From NCBI GenBank assembly GCA_027972325.1, contig JAPMOS010000007.1, positions 1 through 52,500 on the forward strand: a DNA stretch of 52,500 bases, read 5' to 3'. Below the pieces are notes generated by a model. It was not told the DNA's origin. It worked only from the letters and a program-made list of their open reading frames with translations, and made no database searches. Position numbers and translations under genes: made by a program. Positions 40,629-51,200 of the stretch are shown piece after piece. The stretch is from Paratrimastix pyriformis (Eukaryota; Preaxostyla; Paratrimastigidae). Position 1 is the stretch's first letter. Each line of letters starts with the position of its first letter.

Positions 40629-41141
40629 ATGTCCGCTGGGGTCCCAGTTGTGCCGGCCGAGCCTATGAATATCGACGGCAACGGAAATAATGCCCAGGCC
40701 ATTCATTGCCGGTTCTGCAACGAAATCATCCTTCAACCCCACAAAGGCAAATCCGTTGACGTTGGGGTCTGTCTTCGGTCTCACAGAGTTCTGACCACCT
40801 TTTCAAAGGTCCTTCTCCCTAACATTGGTGCCCGAAACCCGCACGATGGGGAGGTTCTCAGGCGATGGTGGCGCCTGACCAACATGATGCAGTTCGAAAA
40901 TATCGGGTTCACTCACGGGGTGACCCCCGATGGTCAGATTCTGATCTCTCCGGACGGCGTTGGCGATGCTCATGGTGCTCCCGCCCCCTCGGCAACCGCT
41001 CCGGCCCCAGCCGCGAGCACGGGCGCCCCAACGCCCTTTGTGCGGTTCCTCTCGTGTGCGAATTGCGATCGGGGCCCGGTGGGGGTTGCCCTTTCCCGGA
41101 CCGAGTTCCTTGTGGCCGCCGACCGTGTTGCCTACCATTAG
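40629..41141 (+). CDS. RABIF: Mss4/RABIF Rab-binding zinc protein
   Basis: Mss4 binds nucleotide-free exocytic Rab GTPases (Rab8, Rab10 and others) in the cytosol as a chaperone or weak exchange factor. The 170-residue protein has the diagnostic paired zinc ligands CRFC (residues 27-30) and CANC (143-146). It also shows ILQP after the first knuckle, the signature QFENIGFT, and a C-terminal CDRGPVG...LVAADRV segment equivalent to CEIGPIG...VALERV in human Mss4. It is slightly longer than the human protein (123 residues), with a Gly/Ala/Pro-rich insert before the second knuckle. The frame is open throughout, so no intron is required. It is the only plus-strand gene identified and converges on the next gene. 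Confidence 0.9.
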   Translation: MSAGVPVVPAEPMNIDGNGNNAQAIHCRFCNEIILQPHKGKSVDVGVCLRSHRVLTTFSKVLLPNIGARNPHDGEVLRRWWRLTNMMQFENIGFTHGVTPDGQILISPDGVGDAHGAPAPSATAPAPAASTGAPTPFVRFLSCANCDRGPVGVALSRTEFLVAADRVAYH

Positions 41142-41256
41142 AGTGGATGTCTTCTGTTTGCCTGGTCGTGAGCGCTTTTGGTGGGGGCAGCTCGAAAAGA
41201 CGAAACGAAGCGGCTGCTGCCCCTGCCCTTGCATTGGATTCTTCTCTCGGCCTCGG
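41142..41256. other. Convergent intergenic spacer
   Basis: About 115 bp between the stop of RABIF (plus) and the stop of the unidentified minus-strand gene. It must hold both 3' ends; no clear polyadenylation motif is visible. Confidence 0.5.
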
Positions 41257-42252
41257 TCATCGGGTGCCACCCCCCCGCACAGCAAGCTCCCAAAATCCAT
41301 CTCCACTGGGGTTGGGGGTGGCCTGGCGCGAGAGGCGTTGCTGTGGCCGCGATCCATCCGGCCCAGGCCCCGGTGGTCTGGGCGCTGTCTGCGGCCTCCC
41401 ACCGTCCGGGGTTGGGCCGGCTCGCCGCCCGGGCGGTGGTGGCGCGTCCAGCACGGCCGCAAGGGCCCCGACTGGTGTGGGGGCTGGGTTCCGTGCGGCT
41501 GTCGAGGCGACAGGGAGTGGAGGCGATTGGGGGCCTGGAGGGGCGGGGCCGAGGAGCGCCTCCACGGCCAGGTAGACGACCAGCAGCGGCCCGATGGCCC
41601 CGGGGTGCTGAGCAAAGTAGCGCCGATAATCGGCCAGCAGCACCCTGTGCTCGGGGGTCCCGGGCGGAGGGAGACGGGGGACGGGGGACGGAGGAGCGGA
41701 GGGACAGTGCGAATGAGGCCACGGGGGTGCTCGGGGAGTTCGGGCGCCCCAGACCTGAGGGCGGCCGCGGTGGGTCCGCACACCCAGCCCAGCATCGAGA
41801 GGAGTTCCTTCCGGGCGCGAGTGGCGGAGCCAATGATTTCCCTGTCGTTGTCGCTCTGCGCCTCCCAGGGCCCGCCATCGGCTTCCCGGTCCGATGATGG
41901 AGCAGCGCCCGCATCGCCGCCAGGAGCCTCTGGGCGGCCGGGGTGCTGCTGACCGGCGGTGCCCTGCATCACCTGCCGGAGGGTCCCTTCGAGGGCCTCC
42001 AGCAGGTCGGCCCTCTGGGCGGTCTGCAGCCGGAGCGCGATCGCCGTCATGTAGCTGAGCACCAAACCCCCGCCCCGCAAGGCGCCCCGTCAGCCATCGG
42101 GCGGTGCGGCGGCGGATGGCGGACGGACCATGCGTGCGGCACCCAGGCCGGCAGGGCCAGCGGACCCGTGAAGGTGGTCCGGAGCAGGTCCAGGGTCGCA
42201 TCCATGTCCGGCAGCGGCTCACCGCTCTAAGCGTAATGTGGGTCAACGCATG

Positions 42253-42334
<82 letters not shown>

Positions 42335-43100
42335 TATGGGGGGGGGGGGGGGGGGGGGGGGGGAGCGACCTCCTCGTCGAAGCAGGTGACCAGGAGGCTG
42401 ACGCACATGGCCGCCGCGAAGGGGGGCGGGTAGGGCCCCAGTGACCCGATCCCCTCGCTGGCAATCTGCGCCCATCACCGAGGCAGGCCGCGAGACCGTC
42501 AAGAGCCGCCCATGGATCGGGCAGCCCATGGATCGGGCAGCCCATGGATCGGGCAGCCCCTAGCACAGAGGGGGTAGGGCGGGCAGGCCTTGGCTGGGAC
42601 GAACGGCGGCACCACGGCCTCCCCTGGCGGTGCCGGGTTCCCCTTGGGGGCCGGGGCCGATGGGGAGAGGGCCGCAGGGCCGGGGTCGGCGGCAGGGCTC
42701 GTCCCAGCGAGCTGCCGGCGGCCGGTCCACTCGGGGCTGTGCAGCTCGGTCAGGTGGGGCGGCACCTGCTCGTAGATCGACAGCAGCAGCATCGCCAGCC
42801 GCTCGACCGCTCGCAGGTGCTCGTCTGGCACCCCCCAGACGGACCCACAGCCAGGGGCACGGTGGCGGTCAGCGAGAACCGGGGGGGAAAGGACACGCGG
42901 CGGGCAGCCCAACGGGGGGGGAGGGGGAGGGGCGAGCGGACTTTCGCTGGGCAGGAGCACCTCGATGGCGCCGGCGAGGGCCTTGACCTCGCGTGCCACC
43001 TCGGCTCCCGTCAAGTGGGCCGTGTGGCGCCCGTGGGAGGCGCCGGGAGCCGGCTCGGGCTGGCCGTCGAGAGCAGATCCCAGCAGTGAGTCGGACGCAT

Positions 43101-43141
<41 letters not shown>

Positions 43142-45131
43142 GGCAACTGGTGTCTGGGGCCTGCGGACCCTGTCCTTGGCGGGCGGCGGGGCCGGGAAGG
43201 CCAACACGGGAGGGGCTCCGCGTGTTTGGGGCGGCTCGGGTTCGTCGAAGGGGTTCGTGGAAACCGGAGCCACCGGGGCCATCGGGGCCATTGGGGCCAT
43301 TGGGGCCATCGGGGCCACCGGGGCCACCGGGGCCGGCGAGGATGCGCCCGCTTGCGCTGCCCCGGGAAGGGAAAGGGGAGCCGGTGAGGAACGGTGAGGA
43401 AACGGTGAGGAAAGGGTGAGGAACGGTGAGGAAACGGCAGGGGACGTGGAGCAACATGGTGAGCGGCGGGGTGGGCGTGGAGCAACATGGTGAGCAGGCG
43501 GACCGGCGCGGAAACTGGGCGGCACTGGGGCAGCCGGGGCGCCCATGGTGACCTTCCAGATGTGGGTGGCGCCGGCCCGCTCGAGCAGCCAGAGGGTCGA
43601 GATGGCCAGGCAGCCCACCTGGCGCCTCTTCCAGACCTGGGCAATGATGCCGCCCAGCCAGTGGCGCCGATGCGATGAGCCCAGGGGGGGGATCGGGGGA
43701 GGGTGGGGGAGAGGGGAGGGGGGGGGGGACCTGGTACTCGGTCATGCCGCCCGTGAAGGAGGCCGGGTGCAGGGCCCAGAGGAGCAGCAGCCGGTAGTAG
43801 GGCATCCGGACGAGGGACCGCAGGATGTGCTGGTGGAGCGGCCCCTCGAGCGGCAGGGGCGGCACCACCAGGGGTGGCATATGGGCGCGCCCCCCCGCCG
43901 GGGCGGCCGACGGGGGCCGCCGGGGGAGGGGAAAGAGGCGCCGCGGCACCTTGTCCCACTCGAACTGCCCGCCCACCAGCCAAACCGCAAGAGGGTCTCA
44001 GCTGGTGACGAGCCGGGGACGGGGCCTGCTGCCCGGGGCGGACCTGCATGTGGCAGGGCAGCTCGTGGAGGGCCCGCTCGGGCAGGCCGCACTGGACCCG
44101 GAGCATGTTCAGCAGGAGCTCGTCCTGGGCAGGGCGGGGGCGGGGAGGGGGAGTGGAGCAAGCCATGGCTGCCAGGGAGCCCGTCCGGGGGCAGCAAGGG
44201 AGGGGGCTCGGCACGGACTTGCTCTGTGGCCGGCCCGCTGGCGAGGGAGTGGTTCAAGAAGGCAAGCTCCAGCGCGGCCAGCTGGGCGTCCCCCGGTCGG
44301 GTCGGCCGCCGCAGGTGGTGAGTGGGTAGAGGAGATGAGGAAGAAGACACGAAGCCGTGGAGGAGGAGACGCGGAGACGCGGAGACGTGGAGGAAAGGCA
44401 GGACGAGGAGGCGGCGAGGAGGCGAGGAGGCGGCAGGAGGAATCGCGACCCTCGCATCGGGGCGAAGGGGCCGGGGAGGGAAAGGAGGCGACGCGGACGG
44501 CCATCTGGCGGGGTTCCATCGGGTATGCGAACGTGTCCGCCTGGGGGTCGGCATCCTCGGGCCGCTGGCCCGGCGGCGGCCCCACCGAGGCCCCAGGGTC
44601 GCGGCCCTTGTGGAAGCCGTCCATGTAGGGCACCCGGGGGCCCGGTGGTGGCACGGGGAGCAGGGGGGCGTTCTCGCGGTCCACCGGGAGGACGATGGCT
44701 GGCCCCGAGGGGCCGTCCCCGCCCCCGTGCCGCGCGTCGAGGGCGGCCGAAGGGGAGGCCGAAGAAGCGGAGGGGCCACTGCTGCGCTCCGTGAGGGAGG
44801 GGCTCGGCCCGGCCGCGGGGGCGACGAGTGCTGGTGCCAGCAAGGGTTCAAGATATGTTAGATCCACAATCCTCTAAAAGGGTGGTTGGTTACAACACAG
44901 AACGCGGGGCCAAATGTCGAGACTGACATCTGCTTCAACGGCATCGATCAAACACTGTAACTGTTCAAATGAGATATTATTAAAAGGAAGTTGCTCGAGA
45001 GAGTTGACGAGCGGATGGAGGCGGAGTTTTGAGGATGGAATTCGGCTGATGATGTGCCGCAGCAAGAGGGCCCTTTCGATCTGAAGATGCTCAATGATGG
45101 CCGCCTTCTTGGAGGGCTTGCGGTGAAACAT
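41257..45131 (-). CDS. Unidentified multi-exon protein
   Basis: I could not assign a family. Coding segments recognised by sense and splice signals include: a helical N-terminus (from ATG 45131) with EHLQIERALLLRHI; a 54-bp intron at 44874-44927 that joins in frame to DLTYLEPLL; then LAALELAFLNHSLAS, DELLLNMLRVQCGLPE, FEWDKVPRRLFPLP, RSLVRMPYYRLLLLW, VWKRRQVGCLAIS, EVAREVKALAGAIEVLL, ERLAMLLLSIYEQVPP, PPPFAAAMCVSLLVTCFDEE, LPDMDATLDLLRTTF and VLLADYRRYFAQHPG, with stop TGA at 41257-41259. The helical Leu-rich character suggests a scaffold of HEAT- or ARM-like type, possibly a transcription-complex subunit, but this is only an impression. Introns are GC-rich and several start GTCCGC or GTCCGT. 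Exon limits are mostly approximate. Confidence 0.55.
42253..42363. repeat. (TGTGCC)n microsatellite followed by poly-G
   Basis: About fourteen TGTGCC units (42253-42336) followed by 26 G (42338-42363), inside an intron of the unidentified gene just after the exon ending CFDEE. Confidence 0.93.
42500..42560. repeat. Short tandem repeat, 16-bp unit
   Basis: Three to four copies of CCCATGGATCGGGCAG in an intron of the unidentified gene. Confidence 0.85.
43102..43140. repeat. Poly-G tract (39 bp)
   Basis: Thirty-nine uninterrupted G within an intron of the unidentified gene; the sense strand has a C tract. The exact length is likely to be unreliable in any assembly. Confidence 0.9.
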
Positions 45132-45276
45132 TGGTCGAGGAAACTTTGTGAAGGCGAGCGTTTGTTGGCCGCTCCCTCTTCCCGGCGTGTCGCTCCAACC
45201 CCAAAAGGGACGAAGAGCCGTCCTAATGTACATGTTATTGGGGCCAGGGCCATTCGCCCGGTGGATACTTTGGCCA
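45132..45276. other. Spacer between Nap1 and the unidentified gene
   Basis: About 145 bp between the Nap1 stop (TAA at 45277-45279, minus) and the chosen ATG of the next gene on the same strand. It is lower in GC than the Nap1 exons. An in-frame upstream ATG at 45233 would extend the downstream protein by 34 residues. Confidence 0.5.
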
Positions 45277-48200
45277 TTACGCGGTGGGGGCCGGGGGCGG
45301 CTGGGCGGGGGCGGCCGGCGCGGGGGCGGCCACGGAGGGCGCTGAGGAGGCGGCCCGGGACTGCTGCATCAGCTGCACGGCGGCCGAGTGGAGCAGCCCG
45401 TGGGGGAAGCGCCCCTCGAAGCGGCCCGCCGAGAGCCAGGGCATCTCCAGGTAGACCTGTCCCCGGGGAGGCGCCACACCACCGACCGGCACCATTGCGT
45501 GAGGAGGGCCCCGGATCATCCCAAGGACGGGCGGTGGTGGTGCTGCGTGGGGCGAGCGCTAGACGAGTGCGGGGCGGGTGGAGGGGATGGGCGCGAGGCG
45601 GACCCGCTCCATGAGGACCATGTGGGCCTGCCAGGGCCCCTCGCGGGGCTGCTGGGGCGGCCGGAGGGCCTCCCGCATGAGGTGGGTCGAGAGCACCTCC
45701 AGCAGGCGCCCCGTGAGCCGGTCCCGGAGGGCCATCGAGGCGGGCGGGGTCGCCGTGGGCAGGGGCTGGATGGGCGGTGGCGGGGGGGTGGGCATCAACA
45801 TCGAGGGCGCCCCCGCCCCAGGGGCCGACGAGGGGGCCGGGGCGGGGTTGGCGGCCGGGGCGGGGCAGCTCAGGTGGAGCACCATGTAACTCAGGGCCCG
45901 GGCGGCCGCGTGGATGTTGCTCGTGAAGCCTGCCCCCACCCAGCCCGCCGCGCCCAGCCCATGGTGAGCCCATGGTGAGCCCATGATGATGAGCCCATGA
46001 TGAGCTCATGATGAGCCCATGGGGAGCCCGTGATGAGCCCAGCCGAGGCGGCCCAGGGCAGGGGAGGCGTGGCGGGCGTGGCGGCTGAAGGGTGGCGAGG
46101 GCGGCTGCGGACCGCCTGCCGAGGGCACCCAGGCCGCGTCGCGCCAAGCGGGCGAGGGGGCGAAGAGCAGCAGGGCCGCCACGGCGAAGAGCGAGGCGTG
46201 CGTGCTCAGGGCCGGCTGGACCGCGGGGGCCGCCGGGGGCGCCGGGGGGCCGGCCATCGGGTTGGCGGCCGCGCCCACCGCTGGGGGCGGCACGGGGGGT
46301 GGAGGGGGCGGCAGCGGGTGCGGATGGTCGCCCGCCAGCAGCCCCCACGCGGCCACTGCCCGTCCAGACAGCCGAGGGGAGGCCCAGCAGGCACGACCGT
46401 GAGCCGGGCACCAGGTTGCAGGGCAGGTGCAAGGGGGGCAGGTGCAAGTGGGCAGGGCAAGCGGACCGTGGGGGACGTGCTCGCTGCGGAGGGCGTAGTA
46501 CTCGGCCAGCCGGGAGGCCTCCTGGGCGGGGCGGAGGGGAAGCGGCATCAGCGGCCACTCAAAGGGCGGGGGGGGGGCGGGGGCGGGGGGGGGGGGGGCG
46601 GGAGCGCCATGCGGACCCTCTGCATGGCCGGGAGGAGGGTGTTGTGAGGGTCGGCCGCGGCCGCGGAGGCGGCCCGGATCCAGGTGTCGGCCACGGTGTG
46701 CAGGGCCGCCGGGGCATGGGCTGCCGCCACCTGGTCAGCCCCCCAGAGCAGAGCAACCCCGGCCGTGAGGAGGGCCACGAACGGGGGAGCGCGGCGAGGG
46801 GGAGGGCCACGAACGGAGCGCCTGCAGCTCGGGGCTGGGCGGGGCTGGGCGGGGCTGGGCTGGGCTGGGCTGGGCTGGGCTGGGCTGGGCGGGGCTGGGC
46901 TGGCGGGCGGGCAATGGGACGGGCCTCGAGCTGGCACTGCTCGAGCTGGTCGCACAGGTGCAGGGCGCAGCCCAGCTCGACCATGGGGCGCACGAAGCAC
47001 TCGTAGTCGGCCCCCTTGAAGCGGCGCCCCAGCTCGCCCAGCAGGCCCACCGTCTCGAGGGTCTCCTCGCTGCTGCTCAGCTGGGCCGCCGCCGCGGGGG
47101 TCCCTTCGGCCGCCCCGCCGGCCCCGCTGGCCGGCCCGCTGGGGGCTGGGCTGGACCCGGGGCTGCCCGAGCTGGGCGGGCCGGCCGGCGGGGCGGCGCA
47201 GCCGGCAGCCATGGGGCCCGTCACCAGTCGGGCCTGCAGCTCCTCCAGCAGCCCCCGGTTGATCTCCAGGAAGGACTGCCCCCCACACGCCCCGGCCCCG
47301 GCCCGCCCAGCCCAGCCCCGGCCGAGCCCCGGCCCAGGGCAGCAGAAAAGGAGCCGCGGTCAAGACGGCGGGCGAGAGCCGAGGCGGGCGGAAGGCGGGC
47401 GGAGGCGGGGTGGGCGGACGGTGATGCGGGTGACGTTGTGTGCGACGACCGAGGCCAGGACGGCCCGCCGGAGGGCAGTCACCGCCGCGGGGCCCAGCAG
47501 TTCGCAGAGGGCCCGCAGCTCGGGGCGGCTCGCGTAGGCCTGCGTTTTGAAGAGCGGCACGAGAGGGCGAAGGGCGAAGGGTGAGGGGCCAATGGGAGTC
47601 AGAGGCGCGGTGTGGGATGTGGATGTGGGATCGGATGTGGAATGTGGGATGTGGGATGTAGGACGGGATGTGGGATGTGGGATGTGGGTGCCATGGACCT
47701 GGAGCCGGTGGGCCTCGGGGGGCGCCTGCGGGACGGGCACGAATGCCCGCTCCTGGGGGGAGTAGATGATGCCCGGCCCGGTCGCCAGCCGGGGCAGGAA
47801 GACCGTCGTCAGCCTGGCGAAGGCCCAAGACCCGTCCAAGAAGACCCCCCGGGGTGGGTGCGGGTTGTGGGGGTGAGCTCGTCGTGTGTGTGTGTGCCCG
47901 CTGTGGGGATGCGTGCGGCTGCTGGTGGATGGCGCTTGAGCCTTGGGGACGTGTGGCGTCTGTGGGAGGCCCCGCGGCGGTGGGGCGGTGGGGCGGACCA
48001 CTCGGTGTAAGCGAGGGTCAGGTAGCCCTGGGCCGGGGCCTGCTCGACGCCCCCGCAGACGTCCGGCCCGCCATCCGCCGTGGCCGTGGCCTCCCCGCCG
48101 GCCGGGGCTGCGGCCGAGCAGAGCGGGTCCGGGTCGGGCTGGGCCCCGTAGAACCGCCGCAGGGCGCTGGGCCCGTCGGAGGGGTGGTAGGGGAAGGGGG

Positions 48201-51200
48201 CCGCCATGTGGGCCAGCACCCGCTGGGCGACCTGGTCCACCTGCACCACCGGGCAGCCCGCCCCCAGGGCGTGCTTCAGGGCCGCCACCACCGCCCGGCA
48301 GCTGGCCAGCACCCGGCTCGGGGGCTGCGGCCACTGGGTGTGGTCCTCTGCACCGCGAAGGGGGATCAGGAAGGCCGATCAGGAAGGCCGATCAGGAAGC
48401 CCCAGTGGGTGGGTGAGGGGCGGGGGGAGGGCACGGGGCGCGGACCCGCCTGGGCGAGGGACTTTGGGAGGCCCGTCGAGCCGGGCGGGGGCAGCGAGAA
48501 GGGGGCGGCCCCCGTGAGGGCGACCAGGTGGTGGATGAGGCGACCAGGTGGTGGATCGAGGGCCAGAGAAGCCCGTGGCTCAAGCAGCGGGCGGCGCCCA
48601 GGGAGGAAGGGAAGGGAGGTCAGCCAGCAGTGGAATGGGGGGGGGGGTGAGGCAGGTGGGTGTGTGTGTGTGTGGTGGTGGGGGGGAGGCCTGGGTGGGA
48701 GGGGAACGAGGGCCCCCCCAGCAGGGGCGCGTCACCCGAGGGGGACGCGGGGACCGGGGCCGGGGAGCTCGCCGGGGAGGCGGTGGGCGCGAGGGCCGCT
48801 GCTGCACCCTGCCGCTGCTGGCGCAGGGCCGCGGGGAGCTGGGCCGGCCCGGTGGCCAGGGCCAGGGCCGCGGCCCGGGTCAGGAAGCGCCCCAGGCAGC
48901 GGGAGAGGGCCGTGCGGGGCTCGAGGAAGCCCCGCCCCACCGGGTAGCGGAGGCACTCGCCGGGGGCCTTCTCGCCGCCCCGGGCGAAGTCCCGCAGGGC
49001 CCCCGTGATGCTGCCCAGCAGGGCCCACAGCGACTGGATCGACCGCATCAGCCTGCCCAGCCACCCCACCACCACCGCCCGCCCGGCATCAGGGGCCGCC
49101 CTTCAGGGCAGGGCAGGGCAGGGCAGGGCAGGGCAGGGCAGGGCAGGGCAGGGCAGGGCAGGGCAGGGCAGGGCAGGGCAGGGCAGGGCGGGGCAGGGCA
49201 GGGCAGGGCAGGGCAGGGCAGGGCAGGCGGGACGGACGGCTCGTTCTTGGGCCAGTTGGGGAAGGCGCTCTCCGTCCCGGCCGGCGGGGCGGCCACGAAG
49301 GGGACCCCTGCGCACCCCGCGGGTGGGTGGATGGGTGGATATGGGATGGACGGTGGGGACGGTGCACAGGCCGGGGCGGGCTGGCGGACCCTTCCTGAGG
49401 GCGGCCTGGTCGTCGCCGAGCAGCCTGTGGATCTCCTCCTCGGCCGCTCGGGCGGGGCTCAGGGTGGCGGCCTCCATCTCGACCGTGGCCCCGACCCACT
49501 CGCCCAGCAGCTCCTCCAGGCGCCCCTCGGCCGTCGCCCACAGCGCACGCGCCCACCGAAGGGCCTCCGCCAGGCAGTGGGCCCGGTGCTGGCGGGCACG
49601 GGCCCCGAGGAGGTGCGGCGGGGCAGTGAGGACGGGCTCACGGAGGGGCCCTGGGGCGGCGAGCCCAAGGGGGCGAGCCCAAGGGGAGGGAGGGGGGGCT
49701 GCAGGGCGGGCGGACCTCGGGGGGCAGGAGCCTGTGGGAGGCGTGCTGCATGTGGGGGCACACCTTCAGCAGGGCCACGCACTCGGGCGCCACGGGCGAG
49801 GCCTGCAGGGCCTGGGCGAGGGTCTGCTGGAGGCGCGGCCCCATGCCGGCCATCTCCCGCCAGCTCACCAGCGGCTCCACGAGGGCCCCGAACAAGGCCC
49901 TGCCCCCGCCCCGCGACCAGCACCATGAGCGGCGGGCACCATGCCGGGGATGCACAACCAACACAACCACAAGCACAACAAACAACCACAACCACAACCC
50001 CAACAAACAAACACAAACAGAAGCGGAGCCACAAGGGGAGCCACGAGCAGGGCCGGGGGCCTGTGGGGGGCATCTGGGCGGTGGGCGGTGGGGGCGGACT
50101 TGTCGGCGAAGCGGAGGTGGAGCAGCAGGCGGCTCATGAGGGCGTGCAGGGGGGCCGTGGCCGGGCCCTGCAGCTCGGCCGACGCGCCGACGCTGCTCAG
50201 CGAGAAGGCCGTCCGGAGCAGCTGCAGGTAGAGGATCTGCCCCGACCAGCGGGACCCCCCGCCCCATGCCGTCAGCCACAGAGTGGGCGGAGGGCGGGGC
50301 CGTGCATGGGGGCCAGTGCGTGCATGGGGAGCAGCGGGCGCGACGGGGCGGGCGCGGCGACCTGGACGGGGCCCCAGCGCTCGTCGGCGCCCTCGGCCAG
50401 GGTCACGACCGCGGTGGTGCCGGCGTCCTGCCCCGCCAGGGCGGCCTCCCGGGCGGCGGGCATGTGAGCCAGCACGGCCAGCAGCTCCCGGAAGAAGGTC
50501 ATCGCCGGCCGGGGCAGCATCGAGGCCAGCCGCCCTGCACGGCCCGCCGCCACCGCCACAGCCACGGGTGAGGCAGCGAGGCGGCACTCACCACCACGCT
50601 CCGTCGGGTGGTACCAGATGACGGGGGGCACGGGGGGACGGGGTGACACGTGGGGGCACGGGGACCGACCGTCGGGGATGGGGTCGCCCTCGGCAGCGGG
50701 GGGCGCACCAGGCGGCAGGGCGCTCGGGTCCACCAGGCGGGCCAGGGCATTCCGGTCCGGGCCTGCCAGCACCTGCACAGGCGGAGCGGGGAGGCGCGGG
50801 GCGGGGCAGCGGCGGCATGGGTGGACCGGGCAGCGGATCGCGGATCGGGCGGAGCGTGGCGGGCGGGGCGGAGCGTGCCGGGGCGGGGCGGGGCAACAAG
50901 GGGCGGACCTGGGCGTAGTGGGCCGTGAGGCGGCTCTCGACCTGGACGGGGGCGGCCACCAGGGCGGCCAGCCGGTGGGCCATGTCCATGGTCCGGGCGA
51001 TCCCCACCGGGTCGGCAAAGTCCCCTGGCCGGGGCTTCGTCTGCCACGGTCCAGATCACCACATCGCCCCCCACCGCCCGTGGTGAGGCCACAGTCGGGA
51101 TGTGGAGGTGGGGGAGGTGGGGGCGGCGGCGGAGGGCGTGGGCGGACCTTGGTCTTGGGGACGGGCGCGTCCATGTGGGCGAAGTACCATTGGATCTGGC

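Noticed and set aside
42253-42363. CRISPR-like or VNTR regulatory array
   Set aside because: Simple TGTGCC microsatellite plus poly-G inside an intron, with no spacers or conserved direct repeats of CRISPR length.
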